A program made the position numbers and the translations under genes. Source: Chloroflexota bacterium (GTDB lineage Bacteria; Chloroflexota; Anaerolineae; Anaerolineales; UBA4823). From it: a stretch of 64,000 nucleotides of DNA. Where the stretch lies: contig JAKOUW010000076.1 in NCBI GenBank assembly GCA_029782365.1, forward strand, positions 372,001-436,000, in the 5' to 3' direction. The notes beneath the pieces are model-generated. The model saw nothing but the letters and a program-made list of their open reading frames with translations, was not told where the DNA came from and searched no databases. This document shows positions 8,809 through 17,770 of this stretch, in pieces (position 1 is the stretch's first letter; each line of letters opens with the position of its first letter).

Positions 8809-10707
8809 TTAATTTTCTGAAATAACGATTATTTTATCCTGAGAAGAAAACACTATTTTCTCGGATTTCTTGGGGTTAATGTGTATTCCGTATGCTTTCA
8901 GCCGATTATTGGCATCTGCGCTGATACGGTAACCAATGGCGATTGAATTTTGCTGCCTGGCTGCCTCTATTACTGTATAAAAATCCAACGGCTGATCCAA
9001 GGCGATAAAATCAGCTGCAGGTTTGATATAAATTTCTGAGCCTTCAGGATCAAAAATATCCTCGAAAACTGCTGCCAGTTGTTTATTTTCTGAAATTTGG
9101 GTCACCAACAAACTGACCAGTTTATCACTGATTATAAAATCATCAGCATGTGTGACTTCAGCTAATTGCCGGTTGTGATCATCCATCATCTCACTGGTGA
9201 TAGGAAAATTTTTTCCACTTGCCACTCCAATTTCCCGAAGATGCAATAAAGTGATTAGTGTTATGGCATCCGCTTCCTGATTGTTCAGGCGATTGGAATA
9301 ACTCACGACAATTATATGATCGTAACTTGGGATATCTAGATTTTCCAATAACTTTCGGGATGTGGTGTTTCCTTCAATGAAAGAAATATTCAAATTCTTC
9401 AAGGCGGTTATTTCGCATTGCTGTTGGAGTTCGTCAGCAGGAAGATCTGCCACAACGGTCAGGTTAGAACCAGCCGAAACATAACTGTCCAATTCTTTAA
9501 CGATAAATGGGGCTCTACAGTTCCACCCTAAGATTAAGGTACGCTCCAATTTGACCGAAGTTTTCGTAGATTTGTGAATCATCCCAAGATCTGGTTTGCC
9601 TGGTTTGGGCGAGAGTAGGATGGTATCATCATCCTGCGATATTGCGATGATTTTATCGCCAGCAGAAATTCTTGTGTCCAAAGGCGGATTAAGCGCAACA
9701 CGCCCTTTCTGGAAAACTAAACCTATCACTGTTGAAGTTTCATACGCAAACAATGCTTCACCCAGAGATTTTCCTATCAAAGCGGGTTCTTCTTTAAAGT
9801 AAATTTCATCACCGCCAAAATCAAGCAGTTCTGTATAAACAACAGATAAGCCAGATTGGCGACAGGTTTGGGCGATAATTCTGGCTGCAAATTCATCCAC
9901 TTGAACAAGCTCTACTTCGTTCTTGCCAACCAGGCGTGCGGCTTCAATATTTTTCCGATCGCGGATTTCAGCCACGATATGATACGGCTCAGGATGACGA
10001 TTAGGATTATTTGTCAAAGCCAGGATTGATTTTATGGTGTACGTGTCAGCGTTGGCTTCGTCTTCAGAAGAGAGAATGATAATTGAGCGAGCTTGATTTG
10101 GATTGACGATTTCCAAATCATTCATATCCAAAGGGTTACCTGTTCTGCAAACAATGTGCGTATTCTTGGTGGATCCTACTTTATTGCGAATTTCGTCTTC
10201 CATCTCTACTTTGTCTTTCATCGCCAGCACAGCAATCAAGCCACGTTTGAGACTGGAATTCGCTTCTACTAATTCCGAGATAATCGTAAAGATTTGTTCG
10301 GACCAGCCTAAAATAACTGTGTGACCAGATTCGACGACCAACGAGCGGCCTTTGCGCATTTCATCAAGTTTGCCTTCCAAACCTGTCGTTAGCACGCCGA
10401 TTAATCCCCCGACAAAAAAAATCCCACCGATGGTAACAAGGAACATCAGCAGCCGAAAGATCGTGCCTGTATCTCCACCCATCGATCCCGAGTCCAGCGT
10501 GCGCATCATGGCTTCCCAAAATGCTTCCCCAAGACTGAGAGGCGTTCCACCCTCCTGGGTTACCCCGAAAGAGCTGATTACAAAAGCGACCAAAAAAATA
10601 ATTGAAAAGGAGGCTAAGAATAATAACCCCAGTAAAGCAATTGGCCCACGTGCCATTAGATTATCAAATTCATACCGTATCTTATCAATTAAGGTCGGGG
10701 TCCTCAT
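8809..10707 (-). CDS. CASTOR/POLLUX-like ion channel with RCK/TrkA-N domains
   Basis: A 632-residue protein with two N-terminal hydrophobic segments (about 20-47 and 83-110) separated by a short loop containing MRTLDSGSMGGDTG, where a pore or filter would lie. Two long cytosolic regulatory modules follow, each starting with a Rossmann-like strand (HTVILGWSEQ near 127 and RTLILGWNCRAP near 385). This layout is that of the bacterial CASTOR/POLLUX-type (TrkA-N containing) cation channels, which respond to nucleotide or Ca2+ binding at RCK domains. The canonical GYGD potassium filter is absent, as in that family, so ion selectivity cannot be read from sequence. It lies directly upstream of the Agl23-type gene and is probably the first gene of that transcript. 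Confidence 0.8.
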   Translation of the reverse strand: MRTPTLIDKIRYEFDNLMARGPIALLGLLFLASFSIIFLVAFVISSFGVTQEGGTPLSLGEAFWEAMMRTLDSGSMGGDTGTIFRLLMFLVTIGGIFFVGGLIGVLTTGLEGKLDEMRKGRSLVVESGHTVILGWSEQIFTIISELVEANSSLKRGLIAVLAMKDKVEMEDEIRNKVGSTKNTHIVCRTGNPLDMNDLEIVNPNQARSIIILSSEDEANADTYTIKSILALTNNPNRHPEPYHIVAEIRDRKNIEAARLVGKNEVELVQVDEFAARIIAQTCRQSGLSVVYTELLDFGGDEIYFKEEPALIGKSLGEALFAYETSTVIGLVFQKGRVALNPPLDTRISAGDKIIAISQDDDTILLSPKPGKPDLGMIHKSTKTSVKLERTLILGWNCRAPFIVKELDSYVSAGSNLTVVADLPADELQQQCEITALKNLNISFIEGNTTSRKLLENLDIPSYDHIIVVSYSNRLNNQEADAITLITLLHLREIGVASGKNFPITSEMMDDHNRQLAEVTHADDFIISDKLVSLLVTQISENKQLAAVFEDIFDPEGSEIYIKPAADFIALDQPLDFYTVIEAARQQNSIAIGYRISADANNRLKAYGIHINPKKSEKIVFSSQDKIIVISEN

Positions 10708-10798
10708 TTTGCATTTCTTCCTCTATTTGAAATTAAGACGTTATTACATAATACGACGATTTTAATGCCGTGTTTGACAACGGAATTTGTCTCAACAC

Positions 10799-11698
10799 TT
10801 AGAGAGGTGTGCGTCGTTTTGACGCTTTTGACCCCGAATGCGAAGTATGTTTGCTTTCCAAACCGGATTGAGAATTGTTCTTTGTGGTGACCCGGCGAGA
10901 GGATGTGGAAGGCTTAGAAAATGCCGGCTTGACTTTATGTAGGATGGATGATTTCTGGATTTTTGTTGGTTGATTGCGGATGATTTTCACTGGCTGTTTC
11001 AATTCGGCGATTTCCCTGGCGGATAAATATCTCCATTCTTTCGGTTTTAAAAGACCCAAAAGTAGAGTACCGATGCGTATCCGGATAATTCTTATCACAG
11101 GTAAGCCTGTTTTCGAACCCATCTCCTTGATTTGATGCTTACGCCCTTCTCGTAAGATCACTCGCATCCAGGCGCCTTTACCTGCTGTAGCTTCGACACT
11201 GACTTCTGCCGGCGATGTTTTAACTCCATCTTCCAGAACGATGCCGTATTTCCAGGCTTTCAATTGTTCTGGGTCTGGATGTTTACCGACCAATACTTTG
11301 TATTCCTTTTCGTGACCATAACGTGGATGTGTCAGGCGATTTGCCAATTCTCCGTCATTCGTCAGTAAGATCAATCCCTCACTGTCAACATCCAACCTTC
11401 CAACAGGATAAATTGTGCCGGATACATTGATTAAATCGCGCACAGTCGGGCGAGGATCGGGCGCTTCCACAGTTGATAAGACGCCGCGTGGTTTGTGTAA
11501 AGCGATGTAAATCAGTTGGGCAGGCTTTCCAAGGGGAGAACCATCGATAGTGATTTGGTCAATCTCTGGATCGGCTTTGGCGCCTAAAATTGCAATTTGC
11601 CCATTAATTTTGACCCTACCGTTTGCAATAATCGTTTCACATTCCCGCCTTGAACCCAGGCCTGCCTGGGCCATAATTTTTTGAAGTCTCTGTTCCAT
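10799..11698 (-). CDS. rluB: RluB/RsuA-family 23S rRNA pseudouridine synthase
   Basis: About 299 residues if started at MEQRLQKIMAQAG, which is where the family begins; a start 27 nt further upstream would add nine non-homologous residues. The N-terminal S4 RNA-binding domain (GLGSRRECETIIANGRVKINGQ split over about 12-35) is followed by the catalytic domain with GRLDVDSEGLILLTNDGELANRL, whose Asp is the nucleophile for uridine isomerisation, and a REGRKHQIKEM segment. The last 65-70 residues form a Lys/Arg/Ser/Thr-rich low-complexity tail that probably aids rRNA binding. No Shine-Dalgarno sequence precedes the ATG. Instead TATAAT ends 7 nt upstream, so the mRNA may be leaderless. Confidence 0.9.
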   Translation of the reverse strand: MEQRLQKIMAQAGLGSRRECETIIANGRVKINGQIAILGAKADPEIDQITIDGSPLGKPAQLIYIALHKPRGVLSTVEAPDPRPTVRDLINVSGTIYPVGRLDVDSEGLILLTNDGELANRLTHPRYGHEKEYKVLVGKHPDPEQLKAWKYGIVLEDGVKTSPAEVSVEATAGKGAWMRVILREGRKHQIKEMGSKTGLPVIRIIRIRIGTLLLGLLKPKEWRYLSAREIAELKQPVKIIRNQPTKIQKSSILHKVKPAFSKPSTSSRRVTTKNNSQSGLESKHTSHSGSKASKRRTPL

Positions 11699-11705
11699 GT
11701 TGCGT

Positions 11706-11711
11706 ATTATA
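11706..11711 (-). promoter_or_regulatory. -10 element (TATAAT) just before rluB
   Basis: A consensus TATAAT on the minus strand ends 7 nt before the rluB ATG. No good -35 hexamer lies 16-18 bp further up. If used, transcription would start at or next to the start codon. Confidence 0.5.
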
Positions 11712-11737
11712 ACAGCAGGAGCCAAAATTATCTTCCA

Positions 11738-14368
11738 TTAGAGTTTATTCTCTCGTTTGTTTTGATACATATTTTCATCGGCTTTTTTCAGCCAATCATC
11801 TAGAGTTATGTTTGGGCTTAGTTCACATGAAACGAAACCAGCGCTGAAGGATATCGTGTATGGACTAGTGTGCCTGGAGTTAAAATTCTTGAAGCGTTCT
11901 TCGAGGCGAGCGCGAAGTTCATGCGGATCACTGGGACGTTTTTCGATGGTGAGAACAACAAATTCGTCTCCACCCAGGCGGCCAATGATGTCTGCGTTGC
12001 GGAAGCATTTCTTGAGAATATCGGCCACATTGATCAATGCCTGATCACCGACTTGATGACCAAATCTATCGTTGATGCTCTTAAAATGATCGAGATCAAC
12101 ATAGATCAAATTTAAATATTGTTCAAAACGGGCCTGCAGTCTGAGCTGTTGTTCTCCCAATGTGAAAAAACCTCGCCGATTCAGCAGACCGGTTAGTTCA
12201 TCCCGTATTGCCTGGTTGGCGATTTCTTGATACAAGCGAGAAGCTTCCAGGGCGGCAGCCACCTGGTTGGCAAAAACTGAAAAGGCATAAATATCCGATT
12301 TTTCTATCCTTTTACCCCAGAGCGCTAAAATCCCAATCAGTTTTTCACCGATTTGCAGGGGCAGTAAAATGCCTTTGATTTTCAGGAATGACGATGGAAT
12401 CCGGTATTGGTTGAAAGTGGTTGTTTCGATCCCCTCAAATACGAAGTAAGAAGGATTTATCAAGAAAACTGGTCGTTTGTGGTCAATTATTTCTTTTGAT
12501 ATCCCACGCTTCAGGCGAAATTTCTTTGTGGTCATTTTGATGTGAAAGACCGTCATCAATTTTGCAAATTGCTGATTCGAGATAGATGAATAACTCAGTT
12601 CAAATTGATCGTCTTTTTCCAGATTGGTTGCAACCTGAATGTAAATTCTGAGCTTTTTTAATTCCTTGCCCAGGGTTTCCATTACCAGGAGAGGATCTCG
12701 GGTCGGCTCTAACCGCGCTGAGACTTCACTTAATGATGCAATTAATTGGTTTGATCGGCCTAATTCGTAGGTGCGCAATGCAAGAAGTTCGGTAGCCCTT
12801 TTTCTTTGGCTGATATCCTCAATTACAGCCACCCAATATTGGATGATGCCTTGTGGGTTTATCACTACACTGGCGGATAATTGAACCCAAACGACTTCTC
12901 CATTCTTTCGAATAAATTTCACTTCTTCTTGAAATTTACCTTCATTTTCCAAATTGTTGAAATTTGCCAATAGTTCATGAATCCGAGCGCGTTCATCCGG
13001 ATGGGTAAGATCTTCTAACCCGAGTTGGAGCATTTCATCACCTGAATACCCGGATATTTCGCACAACCGCTGGTTTACTATAATGAAACGGTCCTTAGGC
13101 GTGATATGAGCTATACCAACTGCAGCCTGATCAAATGTACTTCTGAAACGCAGTTCATTTTCTTTGAAATGCGCTTCCATCCATTTTTCTTCAGTTATAT
13201 CGGAGTAAGTCCCGAGAATGCCGAATATCTTGCTCTGTGAATCATGCAGAGGAACCAGGCTTGTTCTAACCCACAGCATATGACCCTCAGGCATACGTCT
13301 CAATTCTTCGAAATCCAGCCGGGGTGTGTCGTTTTCAAATATCGCTTTTTCTTCATTTCGGAACTGGCTGGCATTTTCTTTCCAACTTAGATCTTCGTCT
13401 GTCTTGCCGATTAATGAGCTAGGATCATTGATTTGTTGGTCCAATGCAAACGCCCGGTTGAAACCGAGGTAGCGCGACTCTCGATCTTTCCAAAAAACCC
13501 TTTGAGGAACTGTATCCAGAATAAGATTGAGCATATAACGAGATTGTATTAATTCCGCTTCCGCCAATTTGGTTGTGTTGATATCTCGAATGATCACCAA
13601 ACATGAAATAACTTGTCCCGTCTTGTTCTTCACTGGCACACAGCGGATTGAAAACCAAATCTTCTCTCTGCTAATTTGTAAATTCTGCTCGCCGGAGGTC
13701 GGCTCTCCTGTAGAGAAAACATGCAGTATATTGTTGACAAGGAAATCTGCGCTTATTGGGGGAAAACAATGAGAGATCGGTTGGCCAATGATTTCGTCTA
13801 TTGGTTTGTGAAGGAACTGTCCAGCAGAAAAATTCGCATAGATAATGTGTTCGGTGGAGTCGATAGAGAGAATCAAATCGGGAATAGAATCGGATAAGAA
13901 GGCATAGCGAGCTTCGCTGTCATGGAGTGCCGCAACACGATCTTTGACAGCCTGTTCCATACCCTCATTTAGAAGGTGGGAAAGTGTTTTATCCTCGAGG
14001 ACGACAACAATCCGCTGATCTTCACCAAATGTGTAAGGGATCAAGTAGACATCCAACCAAAGATTATTCCCGTTATCGAGAGGCCATGTGATCTGAATCC
14101 TTTGTTCTGCTTTTGTTTCAAACGCTAGGCGAATCAGCGCCGCAAGACCGCTCAGCTCCCAGCCGGGAATGAGACTGAGATGGAGATCTTCTGAATCAAA
14201 TTGATCTGAAATATTTAAAAAGCGGCGGCCTGCTGAATTGATAAGGATGCAGTCGCCATTTTCTCGTAGGGCAATAATTACGATCGAAGTTTTGTCTAAT
14301 ATAGATAGAGCGATTGAATGCTGATGGTCCGAACTGGTAAATATCCCCCAGTCTAGGTTTGAATTCAT
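11738..14368 (-). CDS. Multi-PAS, GAF and GGDEF diguanylate cyclase
   Basis: An 876-residue soluble signalling protein predicted to make cyclic di-GMP from GTP. Several PAS-type domains occupy roughly residues 20-520 (recognisable segments: YAFLSDSIPDLILSID, FRSTFDQAAVGIAHI, and the PAC-like VKFIRKNGEVVWVQLS). A GAF-like domain spans about 545-700, and the GGDEF domain fills the C-terminus with the intact GGDEF signature near residue 800. An RNAD sequence five residues before it matches the RxxD inhibitory c-di-GMP site. ATG 14368 is chosen over a TTG 12 nt upstream because TTGGAG sits 6 nt before it. There is no transmembrane segment and no EAL domain. A sigma-70 promoter lies at 14441-14469. 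Confidence 0.9.
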   Translation of the reverse strand: MNSNLDWGIFTSSDHQHSIALSILDKTSIVIIALRENGDCILINSAGRRFLNISDQFDSEDLHLSLIPGWELSGLAALIRLAFETKAEQRIQITWPLDNGNNLWLDVYLIPYTFGEDQRIVVVLEDKTLSHLLNEGMEQAVKDRVAALHDSEARYAFLSDSIPDLILSIDSTEHIIYANFSAGQFLHKPIDEIIGQPISHCFPPISADFLVNNILHVFSTGEPTSGEQNLQISREKIWFSIRCVPVKNKTGQVISCLVIIRDINTTKLAEAELIQSRYMLNLILDTVPQRVFWKDRESRYLGFNRAFALDQQINDPSSLIGKTDEDLSWKENASQFRNEEKAIFENDTPRLDFEELRRMPEGHMLWVRTSLVPLHDSQSKIFGILGTYSDITEEKWMEAHFKENELRFRSTFDQAAVGIAHITPKDRFIIVNQRLCEISGYSGDEMLQLGLEDLTHPDERARIHELLANFNNLENEGKFQEEVKFIRKNGEVVWVQLSASVVINPQGIIQYWVAVIEDISQRKRATELLALRTYELGRSNQLIASLSEVSARLEPTRDPLLVMETLGKELKKLRIYIQVATNLEKDDQFELSYSSISNQQFAKLMTVFHIKMTTKKFRLKRGISKEIIDHKRPVFLINPSYFVFEGIETTTFNQYRIPSSFLKIKGILLPLQIGEKLIGILALWGKRIEKSDIYAFSVFANQVAAALEASRLYQEIANQAIRDELTGLLNRRGFFTLGEQQLRLQARFEQYLNLIYVDLDHFKSINDRFGHQVGDQALINVADILKKCFRNADIIGRLGGDEFVVLTIEKRPSDPHELRARLEERFKNFNSRHTSPYTISFSAGFVSCELSPNITLDDWLKKADENMYQNKRENKL

Positions 14369-14440
14369 GTTTTTCTCCAAATTTCGAAGGAAAAGGAACC
14401 AAACTTAAGCAATCTATTTTCCGTGATAAACAGTGGCTTG

Positions 14441-14469
14441 ATTATACTCTCGCCTTATATGCATGGCAA
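14441..14469 (-). promoter_or_regulatory. Sigma-70-type promoter of the PAS-GGDEF gene
   Basis: On the minus strand TTGCCA (complement of 14464-14469), a 17-bp spacer and TATAAT (complement of 14441-14446) lie about 70 bp before the ATG of the diguanylate cyclase gene. Confidence 0.6.
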
Positions 14470-14501
14470 AGTGAATCCGATTTGTGAAAAGGAACACATG
14501 G

Positions 14502-14507
14502 TATAAT
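14502..14507 (+). promoter_or_regulatory. -10 element upstream of sucC
   Basis: TATAAT lies 52 bp before the sucC ATG. The -35 region (about 14479-14484, GATTTG) is a poor match, so only the -10 is supported. Confidence 0.45.
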
Positions 14508-14559
14508 TTTCAAGCATCCTTCATCCATCGGTAAATCAGTAGAAGGAAAACTAAGGATT

Positions 14560-15696
14560 ATGAAGCTCCACGAATATCAATCGAAACAAATATTTAGCAA
14601 ATATGGCGTTCCTATTCCAAAGGGACGCGTGGCGGCCACTGCAGCAGATGCAAGGCAAATTGCACAAGAACTGGGTGGCCGTGTTGTGATTAAATCGCAG
14701 GTTTTGGTCGGCGGACGCGGAAAAGCGGGTGGCATAAAACTGGCAAAAACTCCCCAGGAAGCGGAAGAAATAGCAACCCAAATCCTATCCATGGAAATTA
14801 GAGGCTTACCGGTGCGGAAAGTGTTGGTTGACGAGGCGGCTGAAATCAAAAAGGAAATTTATTTGGGAATTACGAATGACCGTGCTGCGCGCCGACCTGT
14901 TATGATGGCTTCTTCTGCTGGTGGAGTTGAGATTGAAGAAGTGGCCCGGACAAACCCAGAGAAAATTATTAAGGTTCATATCAATCCTCAATTAGGGTTA
15001 AAAGATTTCCAGGCGCGCAATATCGCTATCGGAATTGATTTGCCTCGTGATCATTGGAAATTATTCAATCAAATTGCAATCGGGTTGTGGCGTGCATTTA
15101 TCGATTGTGATGCCACCCTAGCTGAGATCAATCCCCTGGTAATTACTGGTGATAATCGTTTGATTGCCCTGGATGGGAAGATGGTTATCGATGACAATGC
15201 GATATTTCGCCACCCGGATCTGAACGAGATGCGTGACCTGGATGCCGAAGCGCCTTCGGAAATTGAAGCGCGCAAATATGGTTTATCTTTCATCAAACTG
15301 GACGGTACGATTGGCTGTATGGTAAACGGCGCTGGCCTGGCGATGACAACCATGGATATCATCAAATTGTTTGGCGGTGAACCTGCTAATTTCCTTGATA
15401 TTGGAGGAGGAGCAGGTGCAGATAAGGTCGCGGCTGCAATGCGAATCATCCTTGCTGACCCAAATGTCAATGCCATATTGCTAAACATTTTTGGCGGGAT
15501 TACACGCTGTGATGAAGTTGCTCGGGGCGTGTTAGCTGCAATGGATGAAGTTAAGCCTAAAGTTCCGATGGTTGTTCGCCTGGTAGGCACCAATGCTGAG
15601 GAAGGCAGGCAAATCCTGGAATCTGCCAAATTGATCACTGCTGAAACATTAGCAGATGCGGCCCTCAAAGCTGTGGCTGCTTCCAAAAGTCGCTAG
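14560..15696 (+). CDS. sucC: Succinyl-CoA synthetase (ADP/GDP-forming) beta subunit
   Basis: 378 residues, close to the usual 385-400. The beta subunit binds nucleotide through an N-terminal ATP-grasp fold and joins the alpha subunit to convert succinyl-CoA, phosphate and NDP to succinate, CoA and NTP in the TCA cycle. Visible landmarks are [18 protein letters not shown] at the start, the nucleotide-binding [25 protein letters not shown], and in the CoA-ligase domain [21 protein letters not shown] and [11 protein letters not shown] Shine-Dalgarno-like AAGGA precedes the ATG. sucD starts 10 bp after its stop codon, so the two form an operon. No other TCA-cycle gene is in the window. Confidence 0.96.
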   Translation: MKLHEYQSKQIFSKYGVPIPKGRVAATAADARQIAQELGGRVVIKSQVLVGGRGKAGGIKLAKTPQEAEEIATQILSMEIRGLPVRKVLVDEAAEIKKEIYLGITNDRAARRPVMMASSAGGVEIEEVARTNPEKIIKVHINPQLGLKDFQARNIAIGIDLPRDHWKLFNQIAIGLWRAFIDCDATLAEINPLVITGDNRLIALDGKMVIDDNAIFRHPDLNEMRDLDAEAPSEIEARKYGLSFIKLDGTIGCMVNGAGLAMTTMDIIKLFGGEPANFLDIGGGAGADKVAAAMRIILADPNVNAILLNIFGGITRCDEVARGVLAAMDEVKPKVPMVVRLVGTNAEEGRQILESAKLITAETLADAALKAVAASKSR

Positions 15697-15706
15697 GAGT
15701 TCACCA

Positions 15707-16567
15707 ATGAGCATCTTAATAGACAAAAACACACGCCTGGTGGTGCATGGTATTACAGGCAATGAAGGTCTGTTCCACACCACTCAAATGCTGGCTTATG
15801 GCACCCAGGTTGTAGCCGGTGTTACCCCTGGAAAGGGCGGTGAGTGGGTAGAGAACAAAGTCCCTGTTTTCGACTCGGCTAAACTTGCTGTGGAGGCAAC
15901 CGGGGCAAATACTTCGATTATATTTGTACCGGCACGATTCGCCGCCGATTCGATATTTGAAGCGGCTGATTCAGGCGTCAAATTAATTGTATGTATAACA
16001 GAAGGTGTGCCGGTCCAGGATATGATTCGCGTGCGCGCTTACCTTGATCAGGTGAATATTCGCTTGGTCGGACCGAACTGTCCAGGTTTGCTCACACCTG
16101 GAGAAAGTAAAGTGGGGATCATTCCGGGGAATATCGCCATCCCTGGTAATATTGGCGTTGTTTCGCGCTCCGGAACGCTGACTTATGAAGTTCTCTATGC
16201 TCTCAAGTTGAAAGGCATGGGCGTCAGCACCTGTGTTGGAATCGGTGGTGATCCAATTAACGGTACAAATTTTATTGATGCTTTGAGTATGTTTGAAGCT
16301 GATCCATACACTGAAAAAGTAATTCTGATGGGTGAAATTGGGGGAACAGACGAGGAGAAAGCGGCAGAATTTATCTCAAAACATATGACCAAGCCGGTGG
16401 TCTCCTTTATCGCTGGCCAGTCAGCTCCTCCTGGTAAACGAATGGGGCATGCGGGCGCAATTGTAGAAGGCGGTTCTGGTTTAGCCGCTGACAAAGTAAA
16501 AGCGCTTGAATCAGCAGGTGTCAAAGTTGCCAAGCATCCTGAGCAAATACCTGATTTGCTCAGTTGA
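15707..16567 (+). CDS. sucD: Succinyl-CoA synthetase alpha subunit
   Basis: 286 residues, the usual size. It binds CoA and carries the phosphohistidine intermediate. The start is [15 protein letters not shown] with AGGAG at 15695-15699; an upstream in-frame ATG inside sucC would add 17 unrelated residues and is rejected. The CoA-binding Rossmann part shows GITGNEG and VTPGKGG; later come [12 protein letters not shown] and [17 protein letters not shown]. The active-site His lies in [14 protein letters not shown] near the C-terminus. It is the second gene of the sucCD operon and is followed within 16 bp by an intrinsic terminator. Confidence 0.96.
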   Translation: MSILIDKNTRLVVHGITGNEGLFHTTQMLAYGTQVVAGVTPGKGGEWVENKVPVFDSAKLAVEATGANTSIIFVPARFAADSIFEAADSGVKLIVCITEGVPVQDMIRVRAYLDQVNIRLVGPNCPGLLTPGESKVGIIPGNIAIPGNIGVVSRSGTLTYEVLYALKLKGMGVSTCVGIGGDPINGTNFIDALSMFEADPYTEKVILMGEIGGTDEEKAAEFISKHMTKPVVSFIAGQSAPPGKRMGHAGAIVEGGSGLAADKVKALESAGVKVAKHPEQIPDLLS

Positions 16568-16582
16568 AAATACCTCAAAAAC

Positions 16583-16614
16583 AACTGCGGGCTGGAAAGG
16601 TCCGCAGTTTTTTT
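16583..16614 (+). terminator. Intrinsic terminator of sucCD
   Basis: AACTGCGG (16583-16590) pairs with CCGCAGTT (16602-16609) over an 11-nt loop, and a run of seven T follows (16608-16614). It lies 15 bp after the sucD stop. Confidence 0.88.
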
Positions 16615-16650
16615 ACAGATTAAGCAAGCCTGGCATTAAAATATATCCAA

Positions 16651-17283
16651 ATGATCCAAAAAGTCACCTGCTTTATCACAGCCAATATCTCGGGCGATCA
16701 TTTTTTGCTATTGTTTGAACATCCAACGGCTGGTATTCAAATACCAGCGGGTACTGTAGAAGAGGATGAATCAATAGAGAATACCGCACTAAGAGAAGCA
16801 AGCGAAGAAAGCGGTCTGATAAACCTAAAAATAAAAAAATTGATTTGTTCTCGAGATGAAAACCTATCTGCTGGAAAAGTAGTTTTAGCAAACCAGGAAA
16901 GAGTTTTTGCCAGGCCCGATCCAACCAGCTTTCAATGGGCGTACCTCCCACGTGCGGCGATTGTCGATTTGATCAGAAGCGAAAATGTTTTTGCCCAGGT
17001 TTGTTATTCGGAGGGAAACTTATATCCTGACCCCAATTACATTTCTTACCAGATTATTGGTTGGGTCCGCAAAGACAGCCTGACACGTAACCTTCGACGC
17101 CATTTTTTCCATATTGAATATCAGGGACCATTGGATATGGGCAAGTGGTCCGTCAAAATTGACAGCCATTTGTTTACATCAGCCTGGTATCCTTTTGAGT
17201 CGCTGCCGGCTATTGTTTATCCTCAAAATACATGGTTGGATTATGTGTGTAATGAGTGCGGATACGATTTTAAGGCATATTGA
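16651..17283 (+). CDS. Nudix hydrolase
   Basis: A 210-residue Nudix-fold hydrolase. The Nudix box is complete (G-x5-E-x7-REASEESGL, about residues 36-58), so it should cleave a nucleoside diphosphate linked to another group with Mg2+. The region after the box is longer than in small Nudix enzymes (about 150 residues) and includes two Cys near the C-terminus (CNECGYDF). The substrate cannot be predicted. It stands alone between the sucCD terminator and the convergent fuc genes. No Shine-Dalgarno sequence is visible. TAAAAT (16637-16642) ends 8 nt before the ATG, so the transcript may lack a leader. Confidence 0.85.
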   Translation: MIQKVTCFITANISGDHFLLLFEHPTAGIQIPAGTVEEDESIENTALREASEESGLINLKIKKLICSRDENLSAGKVVLANQERVFARPDPTSFQWAYLPRAAIVDLIRSENVFAQVCYSEGNLYPDPNYISYQIIGWVRKDSLTRNLRRHFFHIEYQGPLDMGKWSVKIDSHLFTSAWYPFESLPAIVYPQNTWLDYVCNECGYDFKAY

Positions 17284-17323
17284 GTTTTGATTTGACCCTT
17301 AATTCAATCGTGAAGGCATTTAT

Positions 17324-17755
17324 CTAAGCCTTAATCACACCTTTTTTCAAGATGAGGTTGGCATACAGGGCCGTTTCCCCGGTTGCCAGAACTGCATAGG
17401 CGCGTTTTGCCCTTTCATAAAACGCATGGCGTTCCACATATTCGAACTCGGTGAATCCGGGTTCCGTTTTCCGAAGGATTTGGCAGTATTCTTCCCAAAT
17501 GATAGGTTTATATGGATCTCCTGGCACAACCATCATTACGCTGGCGGGTTGGTCAACATATTGATCAAGGGGAAACAATTGTAAAATTGCTTCTAACAGC
17601 GGAGGAATTGGCAGCCCATCTGCGCGTACCAAACGCTGGGCGATACTTGCAGCAGGGAAGTTGGCATCGCTGATGACCAATTCATCGCCGTGACCCATTT
17701 CAGCCAGAACTTTGATCAATTCCGGGGATATTAGTGGCGAAACTGTTTTTAGCAT
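17324..17755 (-). CDS. fucU: RbsD/FucU-family sugar mutarotase (probable L-fucose mutarotase)
   Basis: A 143-residue RbsD/FucU protein, which interconverts anomers of free sugars so that the isomerase receives the right form. The family signature near the N-terminus is clear (LAEMGHGDELVISDANFPA, with the conserved His and Asp), as is the middle segment FPLDQYVDQPASVM and a C-terminal ATGE(T)ALYANLILKKGV. FucU members are about 140 residues, and the neighbours fucI and a sugar kinase favour L-fucose over ribose. It is the last gene of the run fucI-kinase-fucU, 15 bp after the kinase stop, and converges on the Nudix gene. Confidence 0.9.
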   Translation of the reverse strand: MLKTVSPLISPELIKVLAEMGHGDELVISDANFPAASIAQRLVRADGLPIPPLLEAILQLFPLDQYVDQPASVMMVVPGDPYKPIIWEEYCQILRKTEPGFTEFEYVERHAFYERAKRAYAVLATGETALYANLILKKGVIKA

Positions 17756-17770
17756 CTGATCCCTCGTGCA

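Noticed and set aside
10352..10765. 137-codon frame opposite the start of the CASTOR-like channel gene
   Set aside because: It is antisense to the membrane segments and gives no recognisable protein.
15069..15686. 205-codon open frame antisense to sucC
   Set aside because: It lies wholly inside a well-supported sucC on the other strand, has a Ser/Arg/Ile-rich composition typical of antisense frames, and matches nothing.
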